Positions 1 through 12,479 of a DNA stretch of 64,000 nt are shown piece by piece (position 1 is the first letter of the stretch; each line of letters starts with the position of its first letter). The notes under the pieces are model-generated. The model was not told the DNA's origin. It saw only the letters and a list, made by a program, of their open reading frames with translations, and did no database searches. The stretch spans positions 248,001 through 312,000 of the forward strand of contig JAKNDB010000103.1 of assembly GCA_024305405.1 (NCBI GenBank). The letters are read 5' to 3'. A program made the position numbers and the translations under genes. This DNA comes from Dirofilaria immitis (Eukaryota; Nematoda; Chromadorea; Rhabditida; Onchocercidae).

Positions 1-821
1 TTACTGATAGCAAAAGATAATGGAATGGTAATGGTTATGATATATAGCGATAATTATTGTAAAAATATTCAATATGGAACAAAGTCATATGGAAACTCAT
101 AATTAACGTAAATCGATTAAACAATTACATGTTCATCGTAAGAAGAGCTATAATATTCGATTCTAATTATGAATTCAATTCGTTAATTTGATAAACCACA
201 TGTGTATTTTACGTCATTTTCAAATTTGATAAGGCTATATCTTATTTCCTATTTTATGATACAGTGCAGTCAACAATCTATCATTTTCATTATTTCCCAC
301 AGAGGGATAGTGATATTCAAATCGCAAAAATATTATTAAAGTCGCAAAAATATTTCGCTGTTCAGCTGTATCATTGCTCGGTTTAATTTGTTGAGTCATT
401 GATGATATTATTATACGTCTTTGATCATATTTTCATGTTTACGGATATTGATCTATTTACTCTCTAATGGCATATCGTAAACGTGATACAGCTGCAACAA
501 ACATTTTTAATAATTATTTTACAAAAAAATAAAAATAAAAATAATTTAAAAATTTTTTTAAATTATTTGAATTCCTTCTTTCGTCCTTTTTTTTTTGAAT
601 TATAAGCAAAAGCAAAATTACTAGGCTTTTTCGTGATTCACCACCATATGGGCCAGATAATCCGGATGAATGTGCAGCATTGCTAACATAAGTTATCCGT
701 TCATAATCAATTGACTCATCGACTATAAATTTAACTTTCTCAATTAAGGGAAAGAGATTTTGTCTATATCAGTGCATTTGCTATAGAGTCTCTCAACAAT
801 AACGCTTCACATAATTCGTTG

Positions 822-867
822 TTCGTTACTTCTTAAAGATTTTTGAAAATCTTTAAGAAGTAACGAA
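822..867. repeat. perfect inverted repeat, 22-bp arms, 2-base loop
   Basis: The left arm at 822-843 is the exact reverse complement of the right arm at 846-867, with only TG between them. A transcript would fold into a 22-bp hairpin. The arms are not simple sequence. It could be a small palindromic element, a remnant of a foldback element, or a fold-back artefact of sequencing or assembly. The loop is too tight for a normal microRNA precursor. Confidence 0.85.
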
Positions 868-2249
868 TCGTCATCACAGATACATGGCATTACCGAAGTG
901 AAAATTATTACTGGTCTTTTCAGGCGGATTAGTTCTCTAATTATTCGGATGGCTGATATTTTTATTTTACCTTTAATTTTCCTTCGAATACAAATTTTTT
1001 GTTGACATTCAAAGATTCATATCATTATTGTTCCAGTTGCAAAGTCTGGAACGGTATCTATTGACTATTAGGTAAAAGCGAATATCGATCTTTTTCCGGA
1101 ATAGTCGTGAAATGATTTGATATTCTGTAAACACCAAATTCTGTCTTACATATTCGTTTATTTGTACAACAATTATTTGTTTTGTAAAATTTTAGAATTT
1201 CTGCATTTAAACACTCTAATTAAGGGATCATTTCCGCATATACTTTTATGCAGTGATGTCTCATCTTTCCATCAATTTTTGGAAGGAATTTTTCGAAATA
1301 AATAAAAGCTTTGCCATAGCTCATCATTAAGTAATGTTATCAATGAAAAGCAGTCACTCAACGATATCACAAGTGCAGAAATTTGAAAGTAGCGAAATGG
1401 AAAGCTGAGATAAATAAAAATTGAAGATTTACAGTCAATATAATGAGGATAAGTATTAAATAGCATATTCAAAATATTCTCATGGATTAGTTTCGATCTT
1501 CCATAGTTCTTGAATAAGAAATAATTTGTGCAGTGTTCCGTAATTACAAGACAATCAGTTAGAAGGACAAAAATTTGGAAAAAATATATTGTGCAAATTT
1601 TACTACCTAGAATGTTCAGTAAGAAAATACAAATGATAAAAAAATCATAAAAGATATAATTGACGATAAATTTGTGCAATTTTTGGACGGAAAAGGTTTT
1701 GGAAAGAGTTTGAGAAAATATGAAAACAATATTCAAGTAACTCGAATACGATTGCTGCTTTTTAAAGCTTCAAATCCATGTTTTTATATATTGCTACTTT
1801 ATCCCTAAACTGTTTTATTCTACTACAAATTTTATTCCATTCTAACAGTCATTTCGATCAATTACTTGTAGAATTCGGAATTTTCATCGAAAGCTTTTAA
1901 AAATATTGACTGACATCTTTAACATTTTCGTCTGAACTACTTTTCACATTTTTATTAGGAAATCAAATGTGAAGCAGCAAAGGATTAAAAATGATGAGTG
2001 ATCTGAGCAATATTATCTCAATTAATAATCCTGGTTTCAAATCCTAAAATATGCATAATTCAATAAATCTAGAAGCTCCATCTGGATTCAAGAAAACAAG
2101 GATCACATAGGATTAAAATAGTTTGAAAATATAAAGAGATTATGAACTGGCGAAAACGAAAATTGATGCTTATGGAAATATAATGGTAAGAATATTTCTG
2201 ATAAAACTGAAAAATCAATAAAATATGCGTGAAATTATGATTGTTCTTG

Positions 2250-2509
2250 AATATATATATATATATTTGTAAGCAAAAAAAAGATTTTTACTTACTATTT
2301 ATTGTATTTAATCAGGGGATAATAAAATTTTTCATTAATGATTATCATCACCTGATGAATTAATTTAAACAAATAGTATATCCAAAACAAAATATCATAT
2401 ATATATATATATATATATCAATTTTGGTATATTATTTGATAATTTGATCGATATTGACTCTCAACCAGACGTACCATCGGGAATTAACCTATATATATAT
2501 ATATATATG
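2250..2509. repeat. three AT dinucleotide microsatellites
   Basis: Short (AT)n arrays lie at about 2250-2266, 2396-2418 and 2490-2508, spaced by 70-130 bases of ordinary AT-rich sequence. They are just beyond the 3' end of the LITAF-like gene. A similar array sits at about 37107-37125. Confidence 0.8.
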
Positions 2510-2811
2510 TACTCGCCGTAACTTCATAATTAACGTTGATTTTTGAAATTTAAATATGAGCATTCATCCGAAAAAAAAAGTTCGCTAGGATGGATAATAC
2601 TTTTTATCAAGTCTCGAAAGTATCATATGTTGATGGGTACTTTAAACACATATGTGCATATTCAAGAAGAATCGTAATTTCACATATATCTCATTAAATG
2701 TGTATAATATAAAACAAAGTTTGAAATGCAGTATAGTTTTGACAAGAGGAAATTAATCATGGATATAAACCAAATCATTATAACGTATTAGAAATACCGA
2801 TTGCAGTGTTT

Positions 2812-3453
2812 TTATATCCTAGTAAAACGTCCAAGGATTCGCTTGCAGGATGGACATGAATGAACGACATCTCGACAATTATCCATATAGAATGGGACAC
2901 AGCAAAGACACCACGGGATAAGCAGAAAAAGCCAAGTAGAAAGCATATTCCCATAATAATCCATGGAAATGTACCAATTATCCTTTGTATTGATGTTACA
3001 ACGTGCGCCTGTTTTAAAATGATTATTTTTTCAAAAGGAAAAAAATTTCAAACAATCAGGTAAGACCGTTGTTTCTTCGGTGCTTAATTTCTCAGTGCTT
3101 AAGCAGTCGACAGAACTATCAATGTAAAGATGTTGAAACATATTTAACAGGCAAAAATAACGAGAGTCTTAGCAAATATGTCATATTTGAAAACTCTGGA
3201 GCAACATATAGGAATGAACCAAAGTTTAGATTTTATTAAACTTTGAAATTTCAAGAGAAACCTGACAATATGGACAATCGGTTGCAATAGGATTCGGTCC
3301 AAAAAGAGGCGTAGTTGAAGAAATTAAATTAACATGAAATGGTATAGTGACAGCAGCGTTATTTTCATTGGTGTTCGTTAATGGTGGTAATGAAGAAGGA
3401 AACGAAACAGTGGTGGCATCGGGTGGCGGTTGAATCACTGCTCTCATTCTCAT
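2812..3453 (-). CDS. LITAF-domain protein, two exons, one-base frameshift in exon 2
   Basis: The exons are 3453-3262 and 3008-2812 on the minus strand (donor CAG|GT, acceptor ACAG|GC, both phase 0). LITAF/SIMPLE-type proteins are monotopic proteins of late endosome and lysosome membranes, with a zinc ribbon split by a hydrophobic segment. Exon 1 encodes a Pro/Thr-rich N-terminus ending in the first zinc knuckle, CPYC. Exon 2 encodes the hydrophobic stretch (GTFPWIIMGICFLLGFF) and the second knuckle, HSCPSC, followed by a short basic tail, as in the family. The hydrophobic half and the CPSC half are in different frames. Exon 2 is 197 nt, one short of 198, and the break falls at a run of five A (2926-2930 on the plus strand). 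One more base there would give about 129 residues. The start is uncertain: I took the Met at 3453, but in-frame Mets at 3447 and 3492 are possible. Confidence 0.75.
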
Positions 3454-3492
3454 AAATTTCTTTATACTTTGCAGATGAATAATAGTTAGCAC

Positions 3493-5079
3493 TCATTACG
3501 ATAAGAACATTATCTAAAGCAAACTCACCGATTAATAAGGCAAATAGCCTGAAATGAATGAGTTGAGATTGCTGAAAAATGAAATTAACATACTATGTAA
3601 TTAAGATATCGCAAGGCTCCAAAATCAAAAAGGCTGATATAATATCCTCTCTCCTAATATCATTATGCAACAACACCTTAAACTACATTTCTCATGCAAA
3701 TTTATTATTTCTTCAGTTTAATCAATTAATTATTGACTACAGAAGCAATGATTATTTAAGATTCCACTTCGAAATAAAAGTACAATCTTAATAGATTAAT
3801 AAGCAATCAAATAAAGAAATTATAAAGGCAAGTTCAAATCACTATAATGAAAACATTAATGAAAATAACTATTCTCCTCGTCAATATTTCCACGCACAAA
3901 TTAATGAAATCTAATAAAATAAAGGAAAAGTGGAAACCGAATTTCACAATTCTTTGAAAAAACTAACTTTCATTTACTTTATAAAGAAACTCAATTCTAA
4001 TGCATTTTTTCACCATTCAAATAATTCCTATATGTCAATCATTTAACAAATCAATAACTTGAAGTAATCAAAAAACACTCAAAAGCAATGTACAAATATT
4101 AAAATGCTGTAAAAGCGAAAACGCTGAAATGTATATTTGGTTAGCAAAAATAAAAAAATCATTTACTTATTTTTTTAATCTACTTTATTTCTTATCTATT
4201 TACATTATATTAAATTGACTACACAGTCAAATTACGAACTTCTGAATAAAAAGAAAATATCTGATAATCCTTTAACATCAAAGAGGAATGTAATTTAAGT
4301 TATATACCATCTCAGGATCTACTTTAATAAAAGCCTAGAACTCAGAAGTACATCTATCCTTTAGACGCGTAAGATAGCAAATGTTTTGGATTTATTTAAA
4401 ACATAACATCCTGCAAAGCAGAAAAGAAACGAAAAATAGCTTCCAAATCAAACAAATTTCTAAACTGAATATAAGAATGTTATATACAACGTATTTGAGA
4501 AAAATCATCACAGCAATATAGCAGTTTCAAGTTTTTGCAGGTGTTTTCATAACTAACAAAACTCCAACCCAATGATAGTAACGGATTCAATTCGTTTTTC
4601 AACTAGAAAAAACATCTGTACATATATTTTTTTGACGGAGATAATTCTCTAAGTGAATCAGTCATCCCATCAACAGGCTAATATAGTAACCTTATTATAT
4701 TCGTAAAAGTTTTAAGATTGAGTTAGCGATGTTATTTTTAACATCATGTCACAATGAGAAATTTACAGTTGGATGAATTACATATTTCAAAATGGATAAA
4801 TTAAAATTGCCTAAATTCTATCATTAGTATGAAATAAGTTACGAAGAGTACTTTGCAATACAAGAATGCCCAAGTAATTGCAAGTATAGGATATGAAAAT
4901 TTTTATTCTTTTGGATTCATATATTCATTCTACAGTTGACTTTACAAACTTCAGAAATAATAATAAATAATGAATAGATGGAAATATCGAACAGAAAAAA
5001 TTCACACTCTTAATATACAATAATTTTTTCTTAGAAATAAAAAGTATTATAATAAGTAAATAGTAACGTGGAGGCATAA
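3493..5079. other. intergenic, no gene seen
   Basis: AT-rich sequence between the LITAF-like gene and rpb-10. The short plus-strand frame at 3579-3791 has chance composition and no splice or domain support. I cannot assign anything else here. Confidence 0.45.
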
Positions 5080-5537
<458 letters not shown>

Positions 5538-6154
5538 CTATTTTCCAGAACAATTCAAACGTTATACAGATGAAGGAATCCAAAGCCTTTGAATAAAAAA
5601 AAAAAAAAAAGGTTCCAAATGTAACGATTCGCAGTACACTTAGAATTAAGCTAGTTTTCTAGAATCAAAGAAATGAAATATTGTTTGCAAAAAACTTCAT
5701 GCTGCCCGACATTTTCTAGATATTGAATTCACGACTTCACGAATTGTTTGATGCTGGGGATAACTAACTGCTAAAGTTGATGTTTAGCTTCTAAATGTTG
5801 CAGAACATTTACATCAGTTGAATATAACAGTCGCACAGATACATAACATATTTGAACAAAATCCATGCAATTTATTAAGATAAAACTGCGCCATCTTAGT
5901 CATCTGCACAAATTAAAACAATATGCAGTAGAAAAGTTATTTTCCGACTAACTTAATGCATCGGATTTGTTGACGGTATAATATGATTAAAATTCTTTCA
6001 AATGAACATATCTTAAGGAAGTAAAAGTGAAAATAATTAGGCACAAACTCTGAAAAATCTAAAAATAAAAACCCCAAAATTTTAATTTTTATTTAGAAAA
6101 TAAGTAAAACAATGCATTATTATGAGTAACACATTATACATAGAACAAAATTTT

Positions 6155-7372
6155 TCATGGTCGCGACTGCACTAATTCTCTAATATTCTTCTCCGATTCG
6201 GCTAAGTTCTTCTCCAAGTATTTTCTTTGATGATCTACTGCAGTTATCTTTTCTTCTGCTTTCATAATCTACAAATGAAGCCTTGAAAACAGTTAAACAA
6301 GCTTATATTTTCTGAAGTGGCTCCTTCATTCAGAGCCTTAACATTCGCTATGAATACGTGAAAAAATGAACTTTCATTCATTTTCATTACGCGTGCTAAA
6401 ATATGATTGCCACAATGATGGAACAAAATCAATCGATTGATTTACACAATATTATGGGTTTTTTGAAAAACTTGTCACTTTCCAAAGTGACGAAGTAGTT
6501 CATTATTCATTTTTTCTTCCATAATAATGAAAAAATTCTTTTCAATCAAATTGAATAAAACTGAAATACTTTGATTTTCCTATTCTTTACCTATTCTTTA
6601 CCTCTTCTTCATGTCGTGCGACCTCTGATTTTATAGTTGCTTTAGCAAATATTCGGCCAACAGTCATATATACTGGCGTGTTCTTATCCAATTCCAAAAG
6701 CTGTGCTTTGGTCAGCTCCGCTATTCGTCGCTTCTAGAAGCAATAAAGTAAAAGATAATATTTACTACATATCAATTTGCCTACAGTCTTCATTGAGGTA
6801 AATTTTTTTTCATTTGCAATCATTTCTCTCTATTTTTTAATATTAACAGATTTAACATAATTAAATAGACAAAGCTATCTCTAGTTTTCACTAAGTCTTT
6901 GCCCAAAAAGCTATATAAGTCAAAAATCAATTAAATTAGATCCAGAAAATTCCACATATGAAATAACTGTAAAATACCTGCTCTTGTTGCTTCCTTAATG
7001 ATTCACCAAGTTGTAAACGACGATTCGTATCAATTACTTTAGTTTGTAATTCTCTGAATGCCTAAAAATGATTATATTAATATTAAGGAAAAAGCTAGAC
7101 TCCATGAGACAGTGGATGTCACAATTTTTTGAGAATAGACAGGGCAGGCACAATACTTATACCGTTTATCTCTCACAATAAATAAACAATGAAAAAAATT
7201 TTTCGTTATTGTTTCCTTGTTTTTCCTTATAAATTATGCATATCTCATTGCAATATCAGACGGGACTTATAAACTAAATCAATATTCATCTGATACCAGC
7301 CACCACTAACGCTAAGACATCTATGCAAGTATAGCACACCTTCTTTAATTGCATTGAGTAATCATCTGCCAT
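6155..7372 (-). CDS. pfd-1: prefoldin subunit 1 (beta-type)
   Basis: One of the six subunits of prefoldin, the cytosolic co-chaperone that hands nascent actin and tubulin to the CCT chaperonin. The four exons are 7372-7340, 7061-6978, 6733-6602 and 6268-6155, all phase 0, coding for 120 residues. The protein starts MADDYSMQLKK. It has an N-terminal coiled coil (AFRELQTKVIDTNRRLQLGE), the beta-hairpin core with PVYMTVGRIFAKATIK, and a C-terminal coiled coil with KAEEKITAVDHQRKYLEKNL, in the order seen in PFDN1. The length fits the family (about 122). It sits between the unrecognised gene at 7687-10829 (about 315 bases upstream) and rpb-10 downstream, all on one strand; such spacing would be compatible with a nematode operon, which is inference. 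Confidence 0.93.
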
Positions 7373-7686
7373 GATTGAAAATAACTGAAGCAAATAAATC
7401 TCAACTGTAATAAATTTAGAATACAACCAACATAACTGAAATAAATTTCTTTAATTTCTCATTTACTCGCATTACTCTCCCCGCGATATCTACGGCAATT
7501 ATAAAATAGTCAATTTCGAATCAATTCATTCAGGTTAAATGTAACCTTTCAGAATTTTAAAAGTAAAGAAACAATCACATTCTTGCTTGATCCTCGAAAA
7601 CACTTCGCTATATGTTATGTTAAGAACTAGAAGTTGGTGCTAATGTAATCACATAGATTTCAAAAACTCGTCAGGACGAAAATAAT

Positions 7687-10600
7687 CTATTTAATCAAAA
7701 AAAAGTTAACAAAACAATCCACACAAATACCAAATAAATAATATTCTAAAAAAAAAACCTGCAAAGACTTCAACATATTTGAATAATCTGCATCAAAATT
7801 CACAAAATCAATATACAACATTCCTAAATGCATCATGTCCTGAACATAAACGACGACGTCTGCATAATTTGAGATGTAAAATATCTTTACATATTTATAA
7901 CAACTCAAAGTAAATGCTAACATTATTACTAAAAAATTATAAAGAAAGATACGTATAAAATTCAAGCAAATAATCGTAAACACGAAGAATCAAGTATATT
8001 TTACGATAAAAGCACATAAATCGTTAAAAAGAACTGGATCAGTTCTCATGATATTTTTGACTACCAACTGATAAGCCAACACTTTGCTGATATAATCAAT
8101 CGTTTCACAATCCATATCACAAATTAAATCCTAGAACGAGAAATATGCACAATATGAGGTATTTTAGATGAAAAGTGCTATGAAAAGTAAAAATTATAAA
8201 AATTATTTTTATTTTTGAAATCCCTTTGCCAACTTCATATAAGTTTATAAAAAGGAGAATCAAGGGTTAGTATGAAAACCAAACTTTGATTACGAAAGTG
8301 GTAGAATTTATAAAGGCGAAATTTCTTAAAAACAAAAAAACCCATCAATTTCAGCTCAAAAATTAATCCAAAACATGCGAAAGAAAAATAAGCTAACATG
8401 CTTCTTTACTGCATCCTCAAGAATCATCGATCCACTGTTTGTAACAACATCATTGCTGTTCGCCGTACCAGAAATATCAAGCGCAGCAAGTTTTCCCGCC
8501 ATTTCGACCTGTACACTTTGCAATCCATTATCAACGATACGTGCATAACAAGCAGAGACGGGAAGTTCAGGAAAATACATGAGTTGGGGAGCAACATAAA
8601 CCTAAAAAGATGGCAATACAAAACCATAAATGATCAGAAGTAGAAAGTTATAAAATGAATCTTTTTTAAAACAAAGAATATTATTTCCGACTTGCGTCAC
8701 AAAACTTCTTAATTAATCTATAAAAAAGTGATTTCCAAATTATCAGATATCTTTGAAGCAGAAAATATTATGTCTTTCATAAATCATTAACAATACTAGA
8801 ATTGTTTCGACATTCGATGCAAAATAACGAACATGTTCTCCAAAAAAATGATAATGTTAGCAATCAAACTAATCTAACAAATCAAGCCACACATTGACCA
8901 GTTGTTGAGTCTGGATTGCCAAAGACTTTCGGACTTAACGAAAATAAAAGTTGAGCTGTGATCATTTTATATTAAACTAAGGTGTCAATTTAAGTTGTAG
9001 AAATCTTACAATACCATTCATACTAAACGTAATAGCATACCTGAATTGCAGAAGCTTTTTTCAAGTCTTGTTCACGAACAGTGTGAGCAAAATCAAATGA
9101 ATGAACATATGCAAAGCCTGCATTTTCACTGTGTCTATTAAACAGTTGTAAAATACAAATGTTCTTTTCCTTAAAAGCATGAAATCGACCCTGCAAATGG
9201 ATAAAAAGAATGCGATATCAGCGAAAGCAATTTTATGATTTCTCCAACATTAATTCTGTTTCTCACTTTAACCATGAATACTGAAAGTTGGATATTTATC
9301 AAAAGTTAAAATATTGTAAATGCATAACGGTAGTTACAACAACATTCAATAGTCTCATGGGTGTTTAGGAATAAAAAAATTATGAACAGAAATGAGAAAT
9401 TTCAACTTTAGACGGGTTCTAATTTTTTGAATTTATCAAAAACCGCAGATATAATTAGTAAGACTTATCTAAATTATTACTAATTCATAACGTAAATAAT
9501 TATTTCGCATTTAATAAAGTTCTCAGTTGATTAAATTTAAATTTTTCGCAAAAAAACGTTGCCTTCATTCTATTTCTTCTTTTATTCTATAGAACTCCAT
9601 ACTTTCTCTTTATTCAAAAGATTGGTACCCTGAACTTTGAACTAATAATAAAATTTATAAAGCTCTGTAGCGACTCTTGATGTGAATCTTACTAATTATA
9701 CAGACTTAAGGAAAAATCACCAAAAGTATCAGTTCATCTTACCAGACATCGTCTGACACAATGGCTAAGTTTTGGATCGCCACAATCTTCATGTCCAGCA
9801 GTTCGAGCTTCCCAGAATGAATTGAAGTTGGCTTCACTTGGCGTAACTGATACAACACCGCAATGTATCCAAGTAAGTGGACTTGCTTTAAACTTCTTGC
9901 AAACTGTAAAAAAGAAAGCTAGATACGATGGAAAGCATCTCATGACTAAATAAATTTTATGCTCCAATAAAACAAACTTTCTAGAGATACTAACTACGTA
10001 AAATCATTCTAAGTCAGAACAAAGTAATTCAATTATGCTCAAAAATATTAACGACTGTCACCCAATAAAGCGCGAAAGTATTGTGATAAATTTCGATTAT
10101 CAATATTTGATTTTCCATAATCTTTTCTATTACTAATTAATAAGGTCACAGTTATAAGAAATGATCCTAGAAACCACAAAAATCTACATATAAAATCTGC
10201 AAAGAGATTTAAAAAATCTATAACACAGATTTCTGCAAACTGGATCGATAACCAACGAGTTTCATTCAAATATACGCGACCCAAATGCGGACTCAGTCCA
10301 ATGCTACTTCCGAACGTAATATTCCCAGTGAACACTGGTGTCTGGATACGTAAATTCACTGCACCAGTTTTGGAAACTGAAGTGCCTGTGGGTAGCAGCT
10401 CATCGATAATTTCCGGTTCTCCAGCGTCAACAAAATTACAATAGGTACGTTCAAATGTCTGAAAAGATATATGTTAACGAATCACGAAATATTCTGGAGT
10501 TGATACTAGCAACATATCTGTCACATAAGTGTTTGCATCTATAATTAATTGCCACAAACAATTGTTATTCATTCCAGCTCAAAGATGCATAAACAAACCA

Positions 10601-10829
10601 TACAATACTCTTCACTGAACAGTATCTCAATTTCACTTACGAGAACAGCTCCTGTGTTTGGTTCAACTTCAACTGAAAGCCAATTGCTTAATTGTACCAA
10701 ATCCTTGTCAAAATTGCGTGAAATAAGCACACGCCCAAAACCGCCCGCATGGATAATACCATAGTTCATCCTTAGATCTACGAGAATAACAACACCCACA
10801 GCCACCGGCTTCATTATTTGTTCATTCAT
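7687..10829 (-). CDS. unrecognised conserved-looking multi-exon protein
   Basis: I do not recognise this protein. The exons I can support are 10829-10641, 10458-about 10281, 9903-9743, 9190-9041, 8601-8410 and 8130-about 8040, with a likely last exon from about 7880 to 7759 or to the stop at 7687. The middle junctions keep phase and most have strong splice sites. Segments include ILVDLRMNYGIIHAGGFGRV, a Cys/His-rich stretch (TWIHCGVVSV, HEDCGDPKLSHCVRRC), a Phe/His-rich stretch (GFAYVHSFDFAHTVREQDL) and APQLMYFPELPVSACYARIV. The alternation of short hydrophobic strands suggests beta-sandwich domains, perhaps extracellular given the cysteines, but no family can be named. The ATG at 10829 directly follows an AG. 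Exons further upstream, such as the signal-peptide-like segment at 12252-12470, may belong to it. The ends are uncertain. Confidence 0.55.
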
Positions 10830-12251
10830 CTCTCGGAAAAAGAACAGCAACTTGAATTCTTCCAAAGGATGAGATCATCCAACATAGTTGATCACCACGA
10901 AAATAATGAACACTGAAACACATCAAAACAACTACCTCAACCTTATCCAAAGTACAAAAATGTGAACAAAAAAATTTCTGCGCTTTACTTCGCATGTTTC
11001 GGCACAACTAGGCCGACTGAAATACTCTGTAATTCTCTGTTCCATTCAAGGATATTCCACTATCTTCCTGTTACATATGCTATCCTCAAGGAAAACAACA
11101 AAATCCACGACACAACCAACTCAAAATATTTGTAATTAGACGTCTGGATGATGCAACAAATTATTGCAAATCTTCCCTCCCATCTCTATAATGTTTCAAA
11201 GCCCTGCACATATCGAAATATATGATATATATTACATGAAATGTACTATGCCGCAAAATAACTGTAATGTTTACTTTATTTCTTTTGATGACAACAATAG
11301 AGCAGAACTAGTAGGAACAATCGTTAGACGAAGCATAAAAATTGGTGAGTAAATAACGAAAAAGAGTCAGAAAAGATGAAATGGCTAGTTTGCTCGTCTT
11401 TCGGAATATGTTAAAGTTGCAAACTATTGGTTAAATATGTCAAACCCTTACTGTTAAATTTCTATTTGATCATATAAAAAAGTTGAACAATCAAAAATAA
11501 TATGCTTTACTATTGCAACAACTTATATTTAAATTCTTCTGCTGATTTTTGCATAATTTGAACATGGTTCTACAGCTAAATAACACAATCTCTAAGCAAA
11601 TGGAAATCGTGTGAACATAGCTATCTTTAATCGAGCTGATTCCAGACGAAAGATATATTATATGACGTTCTTTGTTCTATTCACCAATAATCACTTTTTC
11701 GCTTGCCTTCGTTTACGCTTCAGCCTACGCATGCGCTTTTACGCCACTGGAGATAAACATATAAAAGAAATTCAAATCTCGATAAGTCAAGTTCATAAAA
11801 ACCAATTCATAAATGTCAACTTCTCATATCCTACAACAATAATCAAGTCTTAAATCCATTTCAAATCTATTTTATGTTTATACTTATATGTGAATAACCC
11901 AAAACATTATTGAACGAAAAGTCAAATAGAAAATGTGAAGAGATATAAACCAGCAACCAGCAACTGTCAAAACCGTGCTATTTATCAATTTGTAAAAAAG
12001 TCTCTCCCTTATCTTCTCCCTTCTCTTTCTCCTCTTTCCCTCCTCATACGCCAATATATTTACATATAAAAGCATATATCTATGTAACTGAAACGTCAAA
12101 ACTTTAGAGCCTTCTGAACGAAAAAGAAGAAAAAAGCGAACCTTATCTCTCATCTTTAGATAGATCACCGACTACTTCTCGCCGAGTAATCAATACCAAA
12201 ATGAAAAGTGAGCAAATTCTTCACTTAAACAAACCTGGAATAGTATCAAAA
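10830..12251. other. introns or upstream region, exons unresolved
   Basis: Between the 10829 start and the EGF-like fragment I can see one more possible minus-strand exon at about 10912-10830: TTTCAG, then a frame reading CWMISSFGRIQVAVLF, which is offset from the downstream frame around a run of five T. The open frames at 11884-12168 (minus) and 11611-11853 (plus) show no domain and no coherent splice context. Confidence 0.3.
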
Positions 12252-12470
12252 TTAGGCCATCAAATAAAACAATAATAGTATGACAACTTGTATTATCATC
12301 ATTTTCCAATGATTTGTAATGTAACGCAGTGATACCAACAGAAACCTCTCATCCCAAACCGTCACAAGTAAAACCATCACCGGAGAAACCAACCAGACAG
12401 TTCGCATAACACAAAAGAACCAACAGAAGAGAACAAACAGCAGCCTACTGATACTCAACAATCGCATTTT
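12252..12470 (-). CDS. candidate 5' exon: signal peptide plus EGF-like fragment, frame broken
   Basis: On the minus strand an ATG at 12467 starts MRLLSIS. One base after this the alternative frame reads AAVCSLLLVLLCYANC followed by LVGFSGDGFTCDG. The first part has the form of a signal peptide. The second matches the core of an EGF module (GFxGDGFxC), where the spacing of Gly and Cys is highly characteristic. Joining them needs one extra base near 12445. The EGF frame then meets a TGA and continues with ALHYKSLENDDNTSCHTIIV before a GTTTGT donor-like site. It could be the first exon of the gene at 7687-10829. Alternatively the 71-codon frame at 12252-12467, all one frame, is a chance hydrophobic reading. 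Confidence 0.35.
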   Translation of the reverse strand, partial: KMRLLSISRLLFVLFCWFFCVMRTVWLVSPVMVLLVTVWDERFLLVSLRYITNHWKMMIIQVVILLLFYLMA

Positions 12471-12479
12471 CCGCTGACT

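Larger units (their letters stand above)
1..2811. other. gene-poor AT-rich intergenic region
   Basis: I see no supportable gene here. A 154-codon open frame on the minus strand at 1272-1736 is rich in Phe, Ile, Tyr and Lys, has no recognisable domain and no convincing splice context, and looks like chance in AT-rich DNA. The region does hold a perfect 22-bp inverted repeat (822-867) and three AT dinucleotide arrays (about 2250-2509), listed separately. Confidence 0.5.

Noticed and set aside
1272..1736. 154-codon open frame on the minus strand
   Set aside because: Phe/Ile/Tyr/Lys-rich composition typical of AT-rich noise; no domain, no splice signals that fit, no neighbours that support it.
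8356..8643. Plus-strand and alternative minus-strand frames over exon 5 of the unknown gene
   Set aside because: Overlap a splice-bounded exon whose frame is consistent with its neighbours; treated as shadows.
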